NCBI GenBank assembly: GCA_014653985.1
Contig: JACWDT010000001.1
Coordinates: forward strand, 62,001-126,000
From: Pelagibacterales bacterium SAG-MED22
Lineage (GTDB): Bacteria > Pseudomonadota > Alphaproteobacteria > Pelagibacterales > Pelagibacteraceae
Direction: 5' to 3'
Length of the DNA stretch: 64,000 nt
Shown: positions 59,594 through 64,000 of the stretch, one piece after another
How the letters are laid out: each line of letters begins with the position of its first letter
Position numbering within the stretch: position 1 is the stretch's first letter
Position numbers and translations under genes: made by a program
The notes under the pieces: model-generated
Told to the model about the DNA's origin: nothing
Databases searched by the model: none
The model's input: only the letters and a program-made list of their open reading frames with translations

Positions 59594-59956
59594 TTATTTT
59601 TTAAGTATAAAACTTTTAGCAATTATTGCACCTCCAAATAGAAATATCAATATTGGTAATAACCATAGTAAATACGTATTTTTGTTGAGTCCAGGATCAT
59701 ACAAAATCCAATCACCATATTTTTCTTTAAAATAAATATATATTTCTTTTTCTGATAAACCTTCGTCCAATTTTTTATCTACTAAAATTTTCATGCTATT
59801 TGCAAAGTCAGAGTCTGAGTCATAAACTGATTGTCCTTGACATATCAAGCATCTAAGATTTTTAGTGATTTCATTTCTTTCGCTATTTTCATTTGCATAA
59901 AGATTATTGAAAGTCAGTAATAGAAAAATAATTATAAAATTTTTAAATATTTTCAT
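59594..59956 (-). CDS. ccmH: Cytochrome c maturation protein CcmH
   Basis: A 120-residue periplasmic thioredox protein with an N-terminal signal, the LRCLICQGQSVYDSDSD motif with the CxxC pair near residue 37, and one C-terminal membrane helix (LLWLLPILIFLFGGAIIA). CcmH helps keep apocytochrome c cysteines reduced for heme attachment. It overlaps ccmG by four bases (ATGA). Confidence 0.95.
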   Translation of the reverse strand: MKIFKNFIIIFLLLTFNNLYANENSERNEITKNLRCLICQGQSVYDSDSDFANSMKILVDKKLDEGLSEKEIYIYFKEKYGDWILYDPGLNKNTYLLWLLPILIFLFGGAIIAKSFILKK

Positions 59957-60471
59957 TTTATTGTTTTTTGTATTTCTGTCAGCAACTCTTGATTAAGAGG
60001 TCCAATATATTTTTTAATTATTTTGTTATTATAAATTATAAAAGTTTCAGGTACACCAAAAGCTCCCCATTCGATTGAATTTGTCCCATTATTATCTACA
60101 ATGATTTTTTCATAAGGATTTCCTAATTCATCCAAAAAGCTTTTAGCATTTTTTTTATTGTCTTTATAATTCATGCCAATAAGAGTTAATTTATTATTTT
60201 TACTTAAACTCATTAATATTGGGTGTTCATCTCTACATGGAATACACCAAGAGGCCCAAATGTTTAGTAAATAGAATTTATCTAATTCAAAAATTTCAGT
60301 TGTGGTTGAATTTTCGTTTAAAAACAGAAGATCAGCTGAGAAAATTGGGATATCATCATTGATCTTCGTCTTTGGTGTATAAATATTTGTATCTTTTAAA
60401 CTTTTAAAAAAAACGGCAAAAATAATAAAAAATATTAATGTTATTGAATATGGAATTAATTTTTGTTTCAT
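59953..60471 (-). CDS. ccmG: Thiol:disulfide interchange protein CcmG/DsbE
   Basis: A 172-residue membrane-anchored thioredoxin-fold protein. One N-terminal helix is followed by the active site WASWCIPCRDEHP near residue 75 and the cis-Pro segment GVPETFI. It passes reducing equivalents to the CcmH/apocytochrome c pathway. Overlaps at both ends with ccmF and ccmH indicate tight coupling. Confidence 0.95.
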   Translation of the reverse strand: MKQKLIPYSITLIFFIIFAVFFKSLKDTNIYTPKTKINDDIPIFSADLLFLNENSTTTEIFELDKFYLLNIWASWCIPCRDEHPILMSLSKNNKLTLIGMNYKDNKKNAKSFLDELGNPYEKIIVDNNGTNSIEWGAFGVPETFIIYNNKIIKKYIGPLNQELLTEIQKTIK

Positions 60472-62342
60472 ATTCTTTTTTGTAAAAAACTAACTAAACC
60501 ACCTAAACTTATCATGATAACTGATAACCATATCCACAACATAAAAGGTTTAACTTGATATCTTACATTAAAATAATCTTGATTTTGGACAAGATTAATT
60601 ACAATAAATTTGTCCTTCATTAATGTAGTTTTAATATCTGCCTCACTAGTTGTGATATTGGGTTGATTATATATTCTTAATTCAGGTGATAATTTATTTT
60701 TTATACCTTCGGAATTAATAATGTTAAAATTAGCAATTATAGATTTATAGTTTTTCTCTTTTTTTTGATTTATGCTTTCAAAAACTATTTTTGTTTTTAA
60801 ATTATCATAAGTTTCACCTACTTTTAAATTAGTTATTATTTCACTTGAAAATAAATTGTTAAATAAAATACTTAAAATCAATAAACTAAAACCAAAATGG
60901 GCAGTGTTTTGAGCGAAATTTTTATATTTCTTATTAAAAAAATCTCTCAATGTAATAAAAAATAAATAAAAAGCACTGGAGATTAGAATAGTATTAATAA
61001 GAATATTTGTATTAAAATTTTTGAGGATAAAAAAAGATATTAAAATAGAGATAATTAATAAAGAAATAAGATAGATTTTATCTTTTAAATCGGATCTTAT
61101 CCATTTTAACCTTGGACCGATTGCCATCGCAAATAAAAAAGGAATTAAAAATGGAGCAATGAGTTTATGATAGAATGGCGGCCCCACAGATATTTTTTGG
61201 GAGGATATTACGTCTAAAAAGATAGGATAAACTGTACCAATCAATACAACTGACAGAAAGTACATCATAAACCAGTTATTTACTAAAATTGAAGTTTCTT
61301 TACTTAACCAAAAAAAATTAGATGAATTATTTTTACTAGTTTGATGAAAAAAGAAAAAAATATATAAAGACAAAAAAATTAAAGCAAATAAGAATATTAA
61401 AATAAATAAACCTCTTTCTGGATCATTGGCAAAAGTATGAACAGAATTTAGAATTCCAGATCTTACTAAAAAAGTTCCACACATGCTCAAAGTGAAAGTT
61501 GCAATGGACAATATAATCACCCATGAAGTTAGGATTTCTTTTCTCTCAAGTACTAAAATACAGTGTAAAAGAGTTGTCAAAGCTAGCCAGGGCATTAAGG
61601 AAACATTTTCTACTGGATCCCAAAACCAAAATCCTCCCCAACCTAATTCATAATAAGCCCAAATTGATCCTAGCAAAATACCCAATGTTAAAAAAATCCA
61701 GGAGATTAAAACCCATTTTTTAATATGTACTGCCCAGCTTGTTGAAACCATTTTTAAGGTGGTTGCAGCTAAAGCGGATGAAAAAATAATAGAGGAGCCA
61801 ACATATCCCAAATATAAAATTGGTGGATGAATTGCTAATGCAGGATCCTGCAATATTGGATTTAATCCTAAGCCCTCATCTGGAACTGGAAATAAATAAT
61901 TAAAAGGATTCGAAGTTTGAATTAGAAATAAAAAAAAACCAATTATAATTACCTGCTGAAAACCTAATGTTAAAATTTTATACTTAATTGGTTGATTTTT
62001 AGTTCTTAATAAAAATATAAATATAAATAATGTTAAAACTAACAACCATAGCAGTAAGCTTCCCTCGTGGTTTCCCCAAGTTCCACTAATTTTATAAAAA
62101 AGTGGTTTGGTCGTATGTGAATTGTTAAATACAGTTTCATTACTAAAATCTGATATAACAAAAGAAATAATTAAAGCTAAAAAACTAATTAAAACAAAAA
62201 ATAATTGTAAAAAAGAAAACGATAAAATTTTAGCGTCTAATTGATTTGAATTTTTAAAATTTTGAATTGAAAAAAAAATTAAAATTAAGCCGACACACAA
62301 ACCTAGAATAAGCGAGTAATGGCCAACAACACTGTAAATCAA
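60468..62342 (-). CDS. ccmF: Cytochrome c heme lyase subunit CcmF
   Basis: A 624-residue membrane protein with many helices. The tryptophan-rich WWD motif is seen in YYELGWGGFWFWDPVENVS near residue 235, with the HPPILYLGY and WGNHEGSLLLW histidine-containing segments. CcmF works with CcmH to attach heme to apocytochrome c. The start codon is TTG at 62342, supported by GGAGGAG a few bases upstream; no ATG fits. Confidence 0.95.
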   Translation of the reverse strand: MIYSVVGHYSLILGLCVGLILIFFSIQNFKNSNQLDAKILSFSFLQLFFVLISFLALIISFVISDFSNETVFNNSHTTKPLFYKISGTWGNHEGSLLLWLLVLTLFIFIFLLRTKNQPIKYKILTLGFQQVIIIGFFLFLIQTSNPFNYLFPVPDEGLGLNPILQDPALAIHPPILYLGYVGSSIIFSSALAATTLKMVSTSWAVHIKKWVLISWIFLTLGILLGSIWAYYELGWGGFWFWDPVENVSLMPWLALTTLLHCILVLERKEILTSWVIILSIATFTLSMCGTFLVRSGILNSVHTFANDPERGLFILIFLFALIFLSLYIFFFFHQTSKNNSSNFFWLSKETSILVNNWFMMYFLSVVLIGTVYPIFLDVISSQKISVGPPFYHKLIAPFLIPFLFAMAIGPRLKWIRSDLKDKIYLISLLIISILISFFILKNFNTNILINTILISSAFYLFFITLRDFFNKKYKNFAQNTAHFGFSLLILSILFNNLFSSEIITNLKVGETYDNLKTKIVFESINQKKEKNYKSIIANFNIINSEGIKNKLSPELRIYNQPNITTSEADIKTTLMKDKFIVINLVQNQDYFNVRYQVKPFMLWIWLSVIMISLGGLVSFLQKRI

Positions 62343-62343
62343 T

Positions 62344-62763
62344 TTATTTCTCCTCCAAAGCTTCTTTTACTTCTGGTGGCATATAATTTTCATCATGCTT
62401 AGCTAAAATTTTAGTGGCAGAAAAAAAATTTCTGTCTTTTAAAAATCCTTCTGCGACTACCCCTTTTTCCTCTGCAAAAAGATTAGGGACAGCGCCAGAA
62501 TAACTTACATTTATTTCATTTTTAAAATCTGTAATAATAAAATTTACTTCATCCGAGTTTACATTAATTGAATTTTTTTTAACCATTCCTCCAACTCTAA
62601 TTTTATTTGTATCTAGTTCTGATAATGTTTTAATTTCAGTTGGTGATTGAAAGTAAACAACATTTTCCTCTAAAGATTTTAGAATTAAAAAAACTGTTAA
62701 AATTAATGTAACTAAAATTAATGTTACAAACAAAAATCTTAATTTAACTTTACGACCATACAT
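62344..62763 (-). CDS. ccmE: Cytochrome c maturation heme chaperone CcmE
   Basis: A 139-residue periplasmic heme chaperone with one N-terminal membrane helix and a small beta-barrel. The [10 protein letters not shown] and [11 protein letters not shown] segments are typical, and the heme-binding His lies in [13 protein letters not shown] near the C-terminus (HxxxY). It ends one base before the TTG start of ccmF. Confidence 0.96.
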   Translation of the reverse strand: MYGRKVKLRFLFVTLILVTLILTVFLILKSLEENVVYFQSPTEIKTLSELDTNKIRVGGMVKKNSINVNSDEVNFIITDFKNEINVSYSGAVPNLFAEEKGVVAEGFLKDRNFFSATKILAKHDENYMPPEVKEALEEK

Positions 62764-62773
62764 GGTTCAAAAG

Positions 62774-63001
62774 TTAGTTGTTTGTGGCGTTAGCTAAAAT
62801 TTCTTTATTGATTCTTTGTGTTTTTGCAGAATTAGCTTTTTCAGGATTTAAAGACCCAAATTTAGCAACAAATTTACTTTGCTCTTTTACAAATTGTAGC
62901 TTCGTAATCATATACAAGCCTAAAAAACTTAAAAGAGTAAAGCCAAAAGCAGACATTACATACACTGCATATCCATTCATAAAAAGTAATTCATTAATCA
63001 T
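62774..63001 (-). CDS. ccmD: Heme exporter protein CcmD
   Basis: A 75-residue protein with one membrane helix near the N-terminus (AVYVMSAFGFTLLSFLGLYM) and a charged cytoplasmic tail, as in CcmD. The call is mostly from size, topology and place between ccmC and ccmE. CcmD stabilises release of heme-loaded CcmE from CcmC. Its ATG overlaps the ccmC stop (ATGA). Confidence 0.85.
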   Translation of the reverse strand: MINELLFMNGYAVYVMSAFGFTLLSFLGLYMITKLQFVKEQSKFVAKFGSLNPEKANSAKTQRINKEILANATNN

Positions 63002-63705
63002 AATCTATCTAAGCCTTTATTTTTAATTTTTATCAGTTCTGTATTATATTTCATTAAGAAAATTAACAACGAAAATAGAGCAAATGCCGCAGTCATTAAT
63101 AATAAAGGGAAAAGCATTGAAGAATGTATTGAACTTTTTGTTAAAATATTAATTGATGCTGGCTGGTGAAGTGTATTCCACCAATCAACCGAGTATTTAG
63201 TAATTGGAACATTAATAATACCGACAATAGTTATAAAGGTAGTAATCTTAAAAACTTTTTCTTCTTTCTCATAAATTCTCCAGGCTATTAAATACATAGC
63301 AAAAAATAATGCTAAAATTAACATTGATGTAATCCGAGCGTCCCATGCCCACCAAGTTCCCCATGTAGGTTTGCCCCAAATTGCACCTGTAACTAAAGCA
63401 ATTATATTAAAAACAAACCCAGATGGCGCTAAGCTTTTTGCTATTAAAAAAAAATTTTTATTCTTAAAAATAAAACCACTTATCGATAACAAAGTAATTG
63501 ATGAAAAGATTCCAAGTGAGATCCATGCTGATGGAACATGAACATACATAATTCTTACCGCATCGCTTTGTTTGTAATCCTCTGGAGATAAAATTAATGC
63601 CTCAGTCAAACCGACTGTCAAGACAACAATAAATAAAAATAAGATATACTTTGGAGCTTTTGAAGTTATCTGAAAAATTTTATTTGGTTCTAAGATTTTA
63701 AACAT
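62998..63705 (-). CDS. ccmC: Heme exporter protein CcmC
   Basis: A six-helix membrane protein of 235 residues that loads heme onto CcmE. The WWD motif is visible in WGKPTWGTWWAWDARITS near residue 120 and flanking histidines occur in YVHVPSAW and in the NTLHQPAS region. ccmA and ccmB are not adjacent in this window. It begins the ccmCDEFGH run. Confidence 0.96.
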   Translation of the reverse strand: MFKILEPNKIFQITSKAPKYILFLFIVVLTVGLTEALILSPEDYKQSDAVRIMYVHVPSAWISLGIFSSITLLSISGFIFKNKNFFLIAKSLAPSGFVFNIIALVTGAIWGKPTWGTWWAWDARITSMLILALFFAMYLIAWRIYEKEEKVFKITTFITIVGIINVPITKYSVDWWNTLHQPASINILTKSSIHSSMLFPLLLMTAAFALFSLLIFLMKYNTELIKIKNKGLDRL

Positions 63706-63753
63706 GTCTATTATTTAGTAATTAATTTTGGAATTTCTATTATGAAAAAGTTA

Positions 63754-63818
63754 TCTGATCAAGAATGCAGAGGGGGAGACAATAAGACTAAATATAACGT
63801 TTAACATCCTTGATCAGA
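63754..63818. other. Long inverted repeat upstream of ccmC
   Basis: TCTGATCAAGAATG (63754-63767) and CATCCTTGATCAGA (63805-63818) form a 14-pair stem with a 37-base loop. The single non-Watson-Crick position becomes G-U if the minus strand is transcribed, so the RNA stem would be complete in the ccmC direction. The loop has an AGAGGGGGAGAC block on the plus strand. It lies in the 181-base spacer before ccmC, which otherwise shows nothing I recognise. It may be a leader structure, a terminator without a good T run, or two operator half-sites (each arm holds TGATCA). Confidence 0.6.
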
Positions 63819-63886
63819 ATATAAGTTAAATATAATGAATATTTATGGCCTAGATTTGAGCTAAATGTGTTGGAATATTGATATGC

Positions 63887-64000
63887 TTAATTTGAAAGCT
63901 TAAAGTAACTTGAGCCCTTTTTTCCAGAAAAAATTTCTTCAATTAGAGGGTGTTTTATTGGCTCATTAGAGTCGTCCATAAGCAAGTTTTGCTCTGAAAC
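63887..64000 (-). CDS. C-terminal end of an unidentified protein (partial)
   Basis: An open minus-strand frame enters from the right edge and ends with TAA at 63887-63889, giving 37 residues ending in SGKKGSSYFKLSN. Codon use looks like that of neighbouring genes and there is room for a real gene beyond the window. I do not recognise the family from this fragment. Confidence 0.5.
   Translation of the reverse strand, partial: VSEQNLLMDDSNEPIKHPLIEEIFSGKKGSSYFKLSN

Noticed and set aside
63742-63804. A 20-codon plus-strand ORF in the ccmC spacer as a real gene
   Set aside because: Too short to judge, no good ribosome binding site; mentioned only as part of the structured spacer.

Overview
The window is a gene-dense, AT-rich stretch of an alphaproteobacterial chromosome with very short or absent spacers (TAATG and ATGA stop/start overlaps are common). 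Protein content and gene order point to a SAR11-clade (Pelagibacterales) marine bacterium. The signs are a DmdA-type DMSP demethylase operon, the alphaproteobacterial mdh-sucCDAB-lpd cluster, TRAP and ABC solute uptake, a computationally known type of structured leader in front of ffh, and no mobile elements, tRNAs, rRNAs or CRISPR arrays that I can see. No gene-free stretch exceeds 300 bases.

Layout. 1-2147 (+): end of probable nadD, then rsfS, ctpA, rppH. 2144-35060 (all -): F1-ATPase genes atpHAGDC; priA; a TCA block read as sdhCDAB, mmsA, mdh, sucCDAB, lpdA; asd; a DMSP demethylation operon read as dmdC, dmdB, alpha/beta hydrolase, dmdA; leucine genes leuCDB; and a translation/secretion block ffh-rpsP-trmD-rplS. 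35061-35218: a short divergent control region with a multi-hairpin RNA leader for ffh. 35219-36961 (+): one reading frame joining diaminopimelate epimerase (DapF) to the SRP receptor FtsY. 36954-43973 (-): a secreted protein of unknown role, a membrane-anchored alpha/beta hydrolase, a DMT exporter, a two-helix small protein, an amidase and a TRAP transporter (dctP, hairpin terminator, dctQ, dctM). 44098-50638 (-): an alcohol dehydrogenase plus CUT1-type ABC importer operon. A GAF/Fis-type regulator is divergent from it (50784-51869, +). 51876-59059 (-): a 2-hydroxyacid cluster with an MFS carrier, a D-2-hydroxyacid dehydrogenase, an FAD D-lactate-type dehydrogenase, an aminotransferase and two tandem FMN hydroxyacid oxidases. 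59068-63705 (-): a PagL-like outer-membrane lipid A deacylase and the cytochrome c maturation genes ccmCDEFGH. The right edge cuts an unidentified minus-strand gene.

How it fits together. The window encodes much of the oxidative core of a marine heterotroph: uptake systems bring in small organic acids, a sugar or polyol, and DMSP-derived carbon; dehydrogenases and CoA enzymes feed the TCA block; succinate dehydrogenase and c-type cytochromes feed the respiratory chain; and F1Fo-ATPase makes ATP. The points most worth checking are the DapF-FtsY fusion at an A6 tract, the ffh leader RNA shared with that divergent gene, the loss of both heme b ligand positions in SdhC and SdhD, the repeat-built tails on ribosomal proteins S16 and L19, an AcoR-like regulator without its AAA+ domain, an ABC ATPase with a degraded signature motif, and hairpins placed just after both solute-binding-protein genes.
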